A DNA stretch of 64,000 bases from Colimorpha sp045640985 (GTDB taxonomy: Bacteria > Bacteroidota > Bacteroidia > Bacteroidales > P3), in assembly GCA_045640985.1 (NCBI GenBank), contig JAZUFZ010000026.1, forward strand, positions 61,304 through 125,303, written 5' to 3'. The notes below the pieces were generated by a model that saw only the letters and a list, made by a program, of their open reading frames with translations, was not told the DNA's origin and made no database searches. Each line of letters opens with the position of its first letter. Within the stretch, counting starts at the first letter, position 1. Positions 53,131-61,776 of this stretch are shown here, piece by piece. The position numbers were made by a program, and so were the translations under genes.

Positions 53131-54051
53131 ATGAAAGTTTTAGTAGCAACAGAAAAACCTTTCGCAAAAGTTGCTGTTGACGGCATCCGCGAAGTTGTTG
53201 AGAAAAACGGCCATACCCTGGCACTCCTCGAAAAATATACCGACGTTAACGATTTCTACGCAGCAGTTGCTGACGCTGACGCACTTATCGTTCGTTCCGA
53301 TAAAGTTACCAAGGAAGTTATCGATCACGCCAAGAACCTCAAGATCGTGGTTCGCGCAGGCGCTGGTTACGACAACCTCGACCTCGAAGCTTGCACCGCT
53401 CGCGGTATCGTTGCCATGAATACTCCCGGCCAGAACTCCAATGCAGTAGCAGAACTCGTTATGGGTCTCCTCGTTTACTGCGTTCGCAACTTCTACAACG
53501 GCAAGTCCGGTTCTGAACTCATGGGCAAGAAACTCGGTATCCTCGCTTTCGGTAACGTTGGACGCAACGTTGCAAGAATCGCCAACGGTTTCGGCATGAA
53601 GGTTTATGCTTACGACGCATTCTGCCCTGCAGACGTTATCAACGCCTCCGGCCTTGCTACCGCTGTAGCTAACCAGGAAGCCCTGTTCGAGGAATGCGAC
53701 ATCGTATCTCTCCACATCCCTGCAACCGCAGAGACCAAGAACAGCATCAACTATGCACTGGTAAACAAGATGCACAAAGGTGGTATCCTCATCAATACCG
53801 CTCGCAAGGAAGTCATCAACGAGGCTGAACTCATCAAACTGATGGCAGAACGCGCAGACCTGAAATACATCACCGACATTATGCCAGATGCTGACGCTGA
53901 ATTCAAGGCATTTGAAGGCCGCTACTTCGCAACTCCTAAAAAAATGGGTGCCCAGACCGAAGAAGCAAACATCAACGCAGGTATTGCAGCAGCTAACCAG
54001 ATCAGCGATTTCTTCGCTACCGGTAACAAGAAATTCCAGGTTAATAAATAA
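53131..54051 (+). CDS. serA: D-3-phosphoglycerate dehydrogenase (short, Lys-type)
   Basis: First enzyme of serine synthesis; 306 residues, without an ACT domain. The NAD-binding motif is ILAFGNVGRNVARIANGFGM, and the active-site Arg is in ILINTARKEV. The usual catalytic histidine (TPHIG) is replaced: this protein reads ATPKKMGAQTEEA, placing Lys there, as I recall for the short 'type III' SerA of Bacteroidales and the Entamoeba enzyme of bacterial origin. Forms a serCA pair. A terminator follows. Confidence 0.93.
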   Translation: MKVLVATEKPFAKVAVDGIREVVEKNGHTLALLEKYTDVNDFYAAVADADALIVRSDKVTKEVIDHAKNLKIVVRAGAGYDNLDLEACTARGIVAMNTPGQNSNAVAELVMGLLVYCVRNFYNGKSGSELMGKKLGILAFGNVGRNVARIANGFGMKVYAYDAFCPADVINASGLATAVANQEALFEECDIVSLHIPATAETKNSINYALVNKMHKGGILINTARKEVINEAELIKLMAERADLKYITDIMPDADAEFKAFEGRYFATPKKMGAQTEEANINAGIAAANQISDFFATGNKKFQVNK

Positions 54052-54072
54052 TATTTGGATTTCATATATAAG

Positions 54073-54101
54073 AAGGGGAAGTCAAACGCTTCCCCTTTTT
54101 T
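54073..54101 (+). terminator. Intrinsic terminator of serA
   Basis: The arms AAGGGGAAG and CTTCCCCTT with a 7-nt loop are followed by TTTT. Confidence 0.85.
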
Positions 54102-54107
54102 GACCTT

Positions 54108-55043
54108 ATGAGTACGCTTTACATCTTCAATCCGGAACACGACCTCTGTCTCGCCAACGGGGACCCGAACTATATGCCCCCGAAGTCCGCGCTGACTTTC
54201 GGAGAGAAAAGCGCGTACGAGATCATGGGAATTCTCTATGGTTCCGAAGCAGAGATACAAAGCATAAATTCTCTGAAAAGCAAGTCTCCGGACTGGAACA
54301 GCATCAGCAGAATTGTGCCATGGGGATGGAATCCGGTACTGAAAAACGAGCTTCTGAAATCCGGCGCACCCGACCGGCTGCTGCCGTCCGACGAATGGCT
54401 GCATTGGCTCAAATCCGTCCAGCACCGCGCCAACCTTACCGATAATCCGTTATGGCAGCCGCTCCGCCCCGCTACGATGCACAAATGTCTAACGCTGGAT
54501 GAGGTTCGTGAAGGTATCGCCCGATATGGCGATGTGGTCATAAAAGCCCCGCTTTCCGGAAGCGGACGAGGATTGAAATGGATTCATGAGACATTCAATC
54601 TTCAAGAAAAAGACTGGATTGAGAAAAACATCCAGCGGCAAGGATGCGTAATGCTGGAAAAAAGACAGATGATCGTGGTGGATTTTGCGTGGGAATTTCA
54701 GGTGGAAGCCGGGGAAGTGAAATTCATCGGATATTCACTTTTCCTGACGCAGAACGGCGTATATAGAAGCAACTACCTTCTAAGTGACTGCGAGATAATT
54801 CAAAAATTAGGAGAACTCATTCCCGAAAAGGAGCTGAAAGAGAAGAAACAGACTGCCTCGGAGATACTGAAAAAACAATTGAACGGAAAGTATGAAGGCC
54901 CCGTAGGTATTGACTTCTTCATATACGAAGAATCAGGAAGAAAAAACTTGCAAATGAGCGAGGTAAACTATCGCCACACGATGGGAATGGTAGCCCATGA
55001 GGCAAGAATGAATGGCAAAAAGTTCTTCATTCCCACAATCTAA
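54108..55043 (+). CDS. Conserved Bacteroidota protein with ATP-grasp-like features
   Basis: Cytoplasmic protein of 311 residues starting MSTLYIFNPEHDLCLANGD, a recognisable start of a conserved Bacteroidales family. The segment VIKAPLSGSGRGLKWI resembles the ATP-grasp Lys/Gly-rich loop, and GPVGIDFFIYEE plus SEVNYRHTMGM resembles the metal-binding end of the ATP-grasp fold. A ligase role is inferred but the substrates are unknown. It starts 7 bp after the serA terminator. Confidence 0.7.
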   Translation: MSTLYIFNPEHDLCLANGDPNYMPPKSALTFGEKSAYEIMGILYGSEAEIQSINSLKSKSPDWNSISRIVPWGWNPVLKNELLKSGAPDRLLPSDEWLHWLKSVQHRANLTDNPLWQPLRPATMHKCLTLDEVREGIARYGDVVIKAPLSGSGRGLKWIHETFNLQEKDWIEKNIQRQGCVMLEKRQMIVVDFAWEFQVEAGEVKFIGYSLFLTQNGVYRSNYLLSDCEIIQKLGELIPEKELKEKKQTASEILKKQLNGKYEGPVGIDFFIYEESGRKNLQMSEVNYRHTMGMVAHEARMNGKKFFIPTI

Positions 55044-55087
55044 AGTCACAAGAGAAAAAAAAATTTTGCCATACCGCGAAAAGTTTG

Positions 55088-55095
55088 TATTTTTG
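55088..55095 (+). promoter_or_regulatory. -7 box for rnpB
   Basis: TATTTTTG immediately upstream of the RNase P RNA 5' end. Confidence 0.75.
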
Positions 55096-55101
55096 CAATT
55101 T

Positions 55102-55478
55102 GAAACGGCAATGGTTCTATCGCTGGCAATCGAAAGATTGCGAGAGGAAAGTCCGGGCAACACGAGCCACCATACTTCCTAACAGGAAGGGACTTCAGTT
55201 GCAAGACTGAGGCTACAGAAAGTGCCACAGAAAAAAAACCGCCAGAGCAATCTGGTAAGGGTGCAACCGCGGGGTAAGAGCCCACGACCTTGGATAGTGA
55301 TATCCTCGGATGGTAAACCTTATGGGTTGAAAGGCCAAATATACCGGCAGTTAAGGGCAGGCTCGCCCGTTGCCGGGGGGTAGGTCGATAGAGACAGTCG
55401 GCGACGGCTGTAGTAGATTAATGATAGAAATCTTTATAGAAAGATACAGAACCCGGCTTACAAGTTGCCGTTTTTTTT
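55102..55478 (+). ncRNA. rnpB: RNase P RNA (class A)
   Basis: Catalytic RNA of RNase P, which trims tRNA 5' leaders. The P1 helix is formed by AACGGCAA at 55104 and TTGCCGTT at 55465. Conserved core elements are present in order: GAGAGGAAAGTCCGGGC near 55140, an ACAGAAA-type J/P segment, AGGGTGCAA, GTAAGAGCCCACGAC, and ATACAGAACCCGGCTTA near the 3' end. The T8 run after P1 acts as the terminator. The next gene begins 44 bp later with no visible promoter. Confidence 0.95.
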
Positions 55479-55521
55479 ATAGAAAAACAGGATGGGTAAC
55501 ACCTCACAACATATAAAAATC

Positions 55522-56331
55522 ATGAAGCAAAACATAGCAATACTGATGATTGGGACTTTGGTTTTCCTGCTGGGCGGATGCAACCAGAGTCAATACCTAT
55601 GGGAAAACTCACCGATGATGCTTCAATATAATCAGGAGCCCACCACAGAAAATCTCCTGAACCTTGCAAAAGAATATGAGGAAGCCATCCTCAGCAATGA
55701 AGATGCTGAAATCATACAACCGGGACTTTTTGCCGACTATGCCGTCAGTATCGCCCTTCTCGGATACCGTGAAGAAGCCAACAAATGGTTCAACAAAGAA
55801 CTTGCCTGCTTTGGAAATTCCGCCTCATATATCAATAAACTCAAGGAGCAGCTTATACGGGAATATCTGAACAACACCGATACGGCTATGGCGGAACTTG
55901 TGGATTTGAGCAGCTACAACTCCGATTTGTCAAACACACCTCAGGTGAAGAAGAAACTCACCCCTGAAGAAAAGAAAGCTCTGGCTAAAGAGAAAGCCAA
56001 GATGAAGAAGCAACGCGAAAAGGAGAAAAAGCAATTCGCTAAAGACAAGGCAAAGCAAAAGAAAGACCTCGCCAGACAAAAAGACAAGGAGCGCAAAGCA
56101 GCTGCAAAAGCAAAAGAAAAGCAGAAAGCCGACGCAGCAGCTGCAAAGAAAGCTGACGCAAAAGCAAAAGCCCAGGCAAAAAAGGAAGCCCAAGCTGCCA
56201 AAGAGGCCGCCGAAAAAGAAAAAGCCCGTTTGAAAGCCGAACAAGAAAAAGCCAGAAAAGAAGCCGAACGCCAAGCCAAAGAAGAGGCTAAAGCCGCAAA
56301 AAAGGCAGCCGAAAACGAAGCGAAGAATTAA
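55522..56331 (+). CDS. DUF4810-like lipoprotein with long Lys/Ala/Glu-rich tail
   Basis: 269 residues. The lipoprotein signal is MKQNIAILMIGTLVFLLGGC. Residues 25-130 (NQSQYLWENSPMMLQYNQEP) match the DUF4810 lipoproteins that usually accompany CsgG- and GNA1162-type proteins. Residues 145-269 are an almost uninterrupted Lys/Ala/Glu/Gln stretch predicted to form one long helix, TolA-like in appearance. The ATG at 55522 begins the signal; an upstream ATG at 55492 is less likely. Followed 12 bp later by the GNA1162-like gene. No CsgG homolog is adjacent. Confidence 0.82.
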   Translation: MKQNIAILMIGTLVFLLGGCNQSQYLWENSPMMLQYNQEPTTENLLNLAKEYEEAILSNEDAEIIQPGLFADYAVSIALLGYREEANKWFNKELACFGNSASYINKLKEQLIREYLNNTDTAMAELVDLSSYNSDLSNTPQVKKKLTPEEKKALAKEKAKMKKQREKEKKQFAKDKAKQKKDLARQKDKERKAAAKAKEKQKADAAAAKKADAKAKAQAKKEAQAAKEAAEKEKARLKAEQEKARKEAERQAKEEAKAAKKAAENEAKN

Positions 56332-56343
56332 AATGGAAAAGAA

Positions 56344-57144
56344 ATGAAGACATTAAACATATTTTGCATCGCAATTTTGATGGCAGGACTGATGACGGGT
56401 TGCAAACATGAGCAGAAACTCGCCACCTACGGAGAACTCTACAAAGAAGCTCCTACCACCATATATATCGCACCCATTCAAGATGTGGCTCCACGACCCG
56501 ACCAGAACGTCCCCCACCCGACTATGAACGACAAAATGCTGGCTATGGAAATGGATCTGGCAGGAAAATATCTCTACCAGACTATCGCTACTCCCCTTAT
56601 CCAGCAAGGCTATTATGTGGTTCCCTCTCTTGCAGCAACCCAGATAGCCAATCAGGAGACCCGTGACTACCGGCAGCTGCGCAACGGCGACATCAGCGAC
56701 TATGATTCCTTGTACAACATCGACGCCTTATTATTTGTCACCATACATAAATGGGCGATGGAAGAAGGGGGCGTAATCGCATACCTTGAATATACCCTGA
56801 GATCCACGAAAACGGGAACCGACCTGCTCCACTGCTGGGCAAAAGGATACAAACGTACAGGCACCAACTTCAAGGGAGAGCCGATACCGCTCAAGTCCGA
56901 TACCGACTTTTCCATCGATATGAATCTTTCCGACAGCGAGACGCTTCGGTGCATACTGCTCAAACAGGTATCGCATCTGGTATTGCACAACATTCCCACC
57001 AGTGCCAGCAAACGCCAGTTCAAAGATGACCGTTACCATCCTGCCAACCCGAACTACATGTACATCTTCTGCAACGAGAACGGGGAAGTGGAATCTCTCC
57101 CCATTACCATGGAAAAATTTGAAGTGGAATGCTTTGCTGAATAA
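56344..57144 (+). CDS. GNA1162/DUF799-family lipoprotein
   Basis: 266 residues with lipoprotein signal MKTLNIFCIAILMAGLMTGC. The body PTTIYIAPIQDVAPRP and the GYYVVPSLAATQIANQE segment match the DUF799/GNA1162 family, which adopts a TolB-N-like fold. The family is linked to CsgG-type outer-membrane channels. The C-terminal extension (SKRQFKDDRYHPANPNY ...) is not part of the usual family. It shares a message with the DUF4810 gene and, via TAATG, with the PAP2 gene. Confidence 0.85.
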   Translation: MKTLNIFCIAILMAGLMTGCKHEQKLATYGELYKEAPTTIYIAPIQDVAPRPDQNVPHPTMNDKMLAMEMDLAGKYLYQTIATPLIQQGYYVVPSLAATQIANQETRDYRQLRNGDISDYDSLYNIDALLFVTIHKWAMEEGGVIAYLEYTLRSTKTGTDLLHCWAKGYKRTGTNFKGEPIPLKSDTDFSIDMNLSDSETLRCILLKQVSHLVLHNIPTSASKRQFKDDRYHPANPNYMYIFCNENGEVESLPITMEKFEVECFAE

Positions 57145-57827
57145 TGCGCAAAAATCTTTTCTGTTTCTTTCTCTGTCTTCTGGCTGCATTCAACGTAAAG
57201 GCTCAGGACTCTGTCTATAACGTATCTGCGACTGAATGGATTATTCCATCCACACTTATCGGGATGGGAATTTCTTGTCATACAATTCCTCAGCTTACCG
57301 ATTTTCAGACCCAGCTTCGCGACAACCTGCAAGCCGACCACCATCCGAAACTCAGTTTTGACAATTACCTTCAATTTCTTCCCATAACTTCCGTGTATGC
57401 GCTGAAAGCCTGCGGCCTGCAGAGCCGCCACTCCTATCGTGAAATTTCCAGACTTATGGCGGAAAGTTTCATCTTCGGTGCGTTCGTGGTTTATCCTGCC
57501 AAAGACTACATTTCTATTCTCCGTCCCGACGGAAGCGTCCGCTCTTCATTTCCTTCAGGACACACCTTCTTTGCTTTCTGGGGTGCTGAAACCATACGGA
57601 AAGAATTTGGGAGGGAATATCCTCTGGCTGCCGTTGCCGGCTATCTGGTGGCAACTACCACCGCCTTTATGCGGATGTACAACAACCGCCACTGGCTGGG
57701 GGATGTCTGCGCTGGCGCGGGTATCGGTATTCTTGCTACCGACTTTACCTATTGGATCAACAGCCACCTGCAGAAGCGCGCCCACGAAACTCATACCTTA
57801 CCTGATAACCTGATGCTTCAAAAATGA
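57144..57827 (+). CDS. PAP2-family membrane phosphatase
   Basis: 227 residues. The acid-phosphatase signature is complete: KDYISILRP (KX6RP), SSFPSGHT (PSGH) and MRMYNNRHWLGDV (SRX5HX3D-like, with Met-Arg at the start). A signal-like N-terminus (MRKNLFCFFLCLLAAFNVKAQ) and a few hydrophobic segments place the active site in the envelope. It may dephosphorylate a lipid or undecaprenyl carrier. Overlaps the stop of the previous gene and the start of trmO. Confidence 0.88.
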   Translation: MRKNLFCFFLCLLAAFNVKAQDSVYNVSATEWIIPSTLIGMGISCHTIPQLTDFQTQLRDNLQADHHPKLSFDNYLQFLPITSVYALKACGLQSRHSYREISRLMAESFIFGAFVVYPAKDYISILRPDGSVRSSFPSGHTFFAFWGAETIRKEFGREYPLAAVAGYLVATTTAFMRMYNNRHWLGDVCAGAGIGILATDFTYWINSHLQKRAHETHTLPDNLMLQK

Positions 57828-58513
57828 AACAGATTGCCCATATTGAATCTCCTTTTCCTACAAAATTCGGCATACCGCGGCAGGCCGGTATCGTTGCTTC
57901 TAATGCCCGAATCATCTTTGAACCGGAATACAGAGTTGCTGAAGCCGTCCGGGAACTGGAAAATTTTGAATATATCTGGCTGATATGGGTGTTTAACCAG
58001 GCTGAACGGGAGACCTGGAGTCCTACTGTAAGACCGCCTCGGCTGGGGGGAAACAAGCGGGTGGGTGTTTTCGCCACTCGCAGTCCGTTCCGTCCCAATC
58101 CTATCGGACTCTCCTCCGTGAAACTCGACCATATCGAATACAGCAAGACTGGCGGTCCCATTCTCCATGTCATCGGGGCAGACCTTCTGGACAACACGCC
58201 CATTCTCGACATCAAACCCTACCTGCCCTACACCGACTCTCACCCTGATGCCCGCAGCGGATTCGCCCCTACTCCCGAAAACCACCTTCTGGAGGTATCT
58301 TGTCCTGACCTCCTACTGCAAAGAATTCCCGAAACGGAGGTGAAAGACATTCTTGATATTCTTGCCCACGACCCGCGGCCACAGTATCACCAGAATCCTG
58401 AACGCATCTATCATCTGATCTACAACCAGACTGAGATCTCATTTCAGGTTTCCGGAAACGCGCTCATCGTTACGTCCGTTACCCGCGTTTCTCATAGCGG
58501 CGGAGCCAGGTAA
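57824..58513 (+). CDS. trmO: tRNA (t6A37) methyltransferase TrmO (TsaA family)
   Basis: Methylates N6-threonylcarbamoyladenosine-37 in tRNA using SAM; 229 residues. The opening MKQIAHIESPFPTKFGIPRQAG and the central FATRSPFRPNPIGLSSV are diagnostic for the TsaA/TrmO family. The C-terminal subdomain (RIYHLIYNQTEISF) is also present. The start overlaps PAP2 by ATGA. The 3' end overlaps the convergent miaA gene by 35 bp. Confidence 0.93.
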   Translation: MKQIAHIESPFPTKFGIPRQAGIVASNARIIFEPEYRVAEAVRELENFEYIWLIWVFNQAERETWSPTVRPPRLGGNKRVGVFATRSPFRPNPIGLSSVKLDHIEYSKTGGPILHVIGADLLDNTPILDIKPYLPYTDSHPDARSGFAPTPENHLLEVSCPDLLLQRIPETEVKDILDILAHDPRPQYHQNPERIYHLIYNQTEISFQVSGNALIVTSVTRVSHSGGAR

Positions 58514-59324
58514 GTTGTTTCTTGGCGTAATGCCAGGTGTTGATTTTTATCTGTTCTATTGCCTGTTCCAGATCACTCATCGGCTTTTCTCCCGCCACGA
58601 TTGGAAAGAGTTCCTTGTACCCCACTGTGTTGAGCGTATTGATATTTCTGTAAGGTAATAACGATTCTACCTCTTCCAGAAGTCCCGCTTTCATCATCAA
58701 ATCCACCCTGCTGTTGATCCGCTCACGGAGTACTTCTGCCTCATGTGCCACCACCTCTCTCGAAAACGTGAACGGTCGCGGTTTGATACTCTGACGCATC
58801 ACCTCCGAATAGGGCTGACCTGTAGTGATACATACTTCGAGAGCCCTTTGAATTCTCACATGGTTCTGTATGTCTATCCTGGAATAGGTCTCTGGATCCA
58901 ACTGCTGCAACTGTTTCTGGAGTTCCTCCAGCGGTAGGGACTGGAGTTGATTTCTCAGTTCCGGTGACGGATCAGGAAGCAGTGCCACCCCATTCGTGAG
59001 TGCATCGGCATACAACCCGGAACCGCCGACTGCCACAACAACCTCATGGGTCTCGAACAGGTTTTCTATCACTGCCATTGCTTCTTCCGAATAGGTATAG
59101 ATATTGTAAGGCTCCGTCACACGGCGGTTTGCCACAAAATAATGCTGCACCTGATTCAGTTCTGCCTCGGTCGGCCGTGCCACTCCTATATTCAGTTCCT
59201 TGTAAAACTGACGGGAATCAAACGATACGATCTCCGTCCCGAGCCGTTGCGCAAGTGCTATGGCATAAGCCGTTTTTCCTGCGGCTGTGGGTCCCATTAC
59301 GAGTATCAGATGCGGTGTCTTCAT
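58479..59324 (-). CDS. miaA: tRNA dimethylallyltransferase MiaA
   Basis: Adds dimethylallyl to A37 of tRNAs reading UNN codons; 281 residues, shorter than the roughly 300 of many MiaA. The P-loop is MGPTAAGKTAYAIALA, the catalytic region DSRQFYKELNIGVARPT, and VVVAVGGSGLYADAL follows. Its start (59324) overlaps the aroA stop by 4 bp (ATGA). Last gene of a dnaG-activator-aroA-miaA operon. Confidence 0.96.
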   Translation of the reverse strand: MKTPHLILVMGPTAAGKTAYAIALAQRLGTEIVSFDSRQFYKELNIGVARPTEAELNQVQHYFVANRRVTEPYNIYTYSEEAMAVIENLFETHEVVVAVGGSGLYADALTNGVALLPDPSPELRNQLQSLPLEELQKQLQQLDPETYSRIDIQNHVRIQRALEVCITTGQPYSEVMRQSIKPRPFTFSREVVAHEAEVLRERINSRVDLMMKAGLLEEVESLLPYRNINTLNTVGYKELFPIVAGEKPMSDLEQAIEQIKINTWHYAKKQLTWLRRYEKRG

Positions 59325-60559
59325 TCCTGGGATACGACTTTATTGAACAGTTCCCAGAAATTCGGGAATGATTTTGTTACCAGTTCCGGGTTCTCAATCT
59401 CCACCTCCGGAAACAGCAGTTTCAACGGTGCGAAAGCCATCACCAGCCGGTGGTCGCCGTAGGTATTCACAGGCCGTATGGGTTGAAGTTTCGAGGGCTT
59501 GATGTATAGCGACTGATTGGCGTGAAGCGATATGTCGCAGTTCATGTCTCTCAGCTCTGCTATCAGCGCCTGCAGGCGGTCCGATTCCTTATTCTTCAGT
59601 GTGTTCAACCCCGAAAAGATACTTCTGATTCCCAAGGCGGCACAGGTTACGATCACCGCGGGCGCCAGGTCCGGACAGTCTCTAAAATTATATTTCACGC
59701 ACTCTACACTTCCGTTCCCGCCCTGTATGCGTATGGAGTTCACATCCGAATGGTACGGCGACCGCACTACCGAACTCTTGACGCCTATCTGTTGGAATAT
59801 CTCCATCAAAGCCATATCTCCTTGTATAGAGTTGGGTGAAAGGCCCACCAGACGAATCCGTTTCGTGGGGTCCAGTGCTGCCAGTTCATAGAAATACGAT
59901 GCTGACGACCAGTCTCTTTCTATCTTTACCGACTGTTTCTTCGGGGGATTTTCCGTTGCCGGACCGACCATGATTGTGCGTCCCGATGCGGAGACCTTCA
60001 CAGGGAATCCTGCCTGCTTCAGTATATTGCACGTCATGGCGATATAGGGCCGTGAGGTGGGATGGGACGTAAGTGTAAGCGTCATCCCCGCGGGGAGGGC
60101 TGGTGCTATCAGCAGCAGCGCCGAGACGAACTGGCTCGACAGCGAAGCGTCCACCGTCACCATCTTTCTTCTGGGCACCGTTCCCTTGATTACCAGCGGC
60201 AACTGCCCCTGATTTCCCGAATATTCAATCTCGCACCCTATCGATCTGAGCGATTCCACCAGCGGTGCTATCGGGCGCATTCTTAACCGTTCATCGCCGC
60301 TCACCAGATGATTTCCCGGAGTTATGGCAAGCAGTGCCGTCATGAATCGTACTGCAGCACCGGCGTTATCGCAGTAATAGACGCCTCCGTCCGGTTCCTG
60401 GTGCAGCTGATTCAGGAGCCTCCTTATCAGCACCGTGTCATCCGACAGCGAAAGTCCCGACAGATTGAACACCCCGCCGAAAAGGTAATTCAATATCAGC
60501 CACCGGTTACTGATGCTTTTGGACGGGGGCAGGGATATCTGGATGTCGTTCGTATTCAA
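59321..60559 (-). CDS. aroA: 3-phosphoshikimate 1-carboxyvinyltransferase (EPSP synthase)
   Basis: Sixth step of the shikimate pathway; 412 residues. The start PPSKSISNRWLILN and the later DASLSSQFVSALLL, RDCPDLAP, LKNKESDRLQAL and TYGDHRLVMAFA segments are characteristic of EPSP synthase. The start codon is TTG at 60559, overlapping the TGA stop of the sigma-54 activator gene (TTGA); no suitable ATG lies nearby. Co-transcribed with the activator and miaA. Confidence 0.96.
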   Translation of the reverse strand: MNTNDIQISLPPSKSISNRWLILNYLFGGVFNLSGLSLSDDTVLIRRLLNQLHQEPDGGVYYCDNAGAAVRFMTALLAITPGNHLVSGDERLRMRPIAPLVESLRSIGCEIEYSGNQGQLPLVIKGTVPRRKMVTVDASLSSQFVSALLLIAPALPAGMTLTLTSHPTSRPYIAMTCNILKQAGFPVKVSASGRTIMVGPATENPPKKQSVKIERDWSSASYFYELAALDPTKRIRLVGLSPNSIQGDMALMEIFQQIGVKSSVVRSPYHSDVNSIRIQGGNGSVECVKYNFRDCPDLAPAVIVTCAALGIRSIFSGLNTLKNKESDRLQALIAELRDMNCDISLHANQSLYIKPSKLQPIRPVNTYGDHRLVMAFAPLKLLFPEVEIENPELVTKSFPNFWELFNKVVSQE

Positions 60560-61761
60560 ATCCCGTACTCTTTTATTTTCCTGTATAGCGTACGCTCAGA
60601 GATATTCAGTTCCTGGGCTGCAAGTTTTCTGTGGCCTTTGTTTCGTTTCAGTGCCTCTATAATATCTTTTTTCTCCTGATCCTCTAACGACACATTCACC
60701 GTGGGTTCCTCCTCTACCACCTCCGAATCCTGAAATTCCACCTCGGAGTCTGCCATCGGCACCCCCATCTTGGGGCTGCTCATCGGAAGCACTGTATATT
60801 GGGTCTCGCCCAACGTTCCGTTCTGGGCTATCTGCTGCAGCGTCTGCCTCAGTTCATTGATTTCGGATCGCATCTCCGATATCATCTGTCCCATACTCAG
60901 CGCCTTCAGCAGGAGTTCCCTGTCTGATATCGTGCGGCTGTAGTTTCCCTGGGATACCACGGCGGGCATTACCTCCGACGTCGCCAGCGGGATATAGTTC
61001 TGCAGTATCTGCGATGTTATGGTCCGCGTAGGCTCTATCACCGATATCTGCTCCGTTATGTTCTTGAGTTCCCTCACATTTCCGTACCAGGGATAATGCA
61101 TCAGATATTCTTTCGCCTCGTCGGTCAGGAATACCGGGGGCGTATGATAGCGTTCCGCGATGTCGGATGAGAACTTCCTGAACAGCATCGGTATGTCATT
61201 CGGACGCTCTCTCAGCGCGGGTATGGTTATCGAAATCTGGTTCAGACGGTAATACAGATCCTCTCTGAATCGGCCGTTGTGGATAGCCTCTATCAGGTTT
61301 ACATTCGTTGCAGCCACCACTCTTACATCCACTTTGGTCGGGGTGCTGCTTCCCACGGGGATGATTTCCCCGTTTTCCAGCACGCGCAGCAGCTTCACCT
61401 GCACCGACAGGGGCAGTTCGCCCACCTCGTCAAGGAATATCGTGCCTCCGTCTGCCTCCTCGAAATATCCTTTCCGGTTCTTGTCGGCACCCGTGAACGA
61501 CCCTTTCAGATGACCAAAGAGTTCGCTTTCTATCGTTCCTTCGGGGATTGCGCCACAGTTCACCGGCACCAGCTTCTTGTGCTTTCTTGCTCCTCCGTCG
61601 TGTATGATGCGGGAGAAGATGTCCTTTCCCACACCGCTTTCTCCCGTTATCAATATCGAGAGGTCGGTCGGAGCCACCTGCACCGCCTTGTTGATTGCCA
61701 GTATCAGCTGGGGATCGTTCCCTATTATGTCGTATCTGTCTTTTATATTTTGAATATCCAT
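60556..61761 (-). CDS. Sigma-54-dependent transcriptional activator (AAA+, Fis-type HTH)
   Basis: 401 residues without a receiver domain. The AAA+ region starts at residue 10. Walker A is GESGVGKD (40-47), the sigma-54 contact loop is GSFTGA (87-92, normally GAFTGA), and Walker B is GGTIFLDEVGEL (105-116). A linker with a coiled region spans about 275-310, and a Fis-like helix-turn-helix (RKLAAQELNISERTLYRKIK) ends the protein. Such activators open sigma-54 promoters. The dnaK upstream region in this window carries a sigma-54-like sequence. Located 15 bp after dnaG and overlapping aroA. Confidence 0.95.
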   Translation of the reverse strand: MDIQNIKDRYDIIGNDPQLILAINKAVQVAPTDLSILITGESGVGKDIFSRIIHDGGARKHKKLVPVNCGAIPEGTIESELFGHLKGSFTGADKNRKGYFEEADGGTIFLDEVGELPLSVQVKLLRVLENGEIIPVGSSTPTKVDVRVVAATNVNLIEAIHNGRFREDLYYRLNQISITIPALRERPNDIPMLFRKFSSDIAERYHTPPVFLTDEAKEYLMHYPWYGNVRELKNITEQISVIEPTRTITSQILQNYIPLATSEVMPAVVSQGNYSRTISDRELLLKALSMGQMISEMRSEINELRQTLQQIAQNGTLGETQYTVLPMSSPKMGVPMADSEVEFQDSEVVEEEPTVNVSLEDQEKKDIIEALKRNKGHRKLAAQELNISERTLYRKIKEYGI

Positions 61762-61776
61762 GTTCTTCTTTTTTTG

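Noticed and set aside
55492..55521. Upstream ATG for the DUF4810 gene
   Set aside because: It would put a polar stretch before the lipoprotein signal, which normally starts at the N-terminus.
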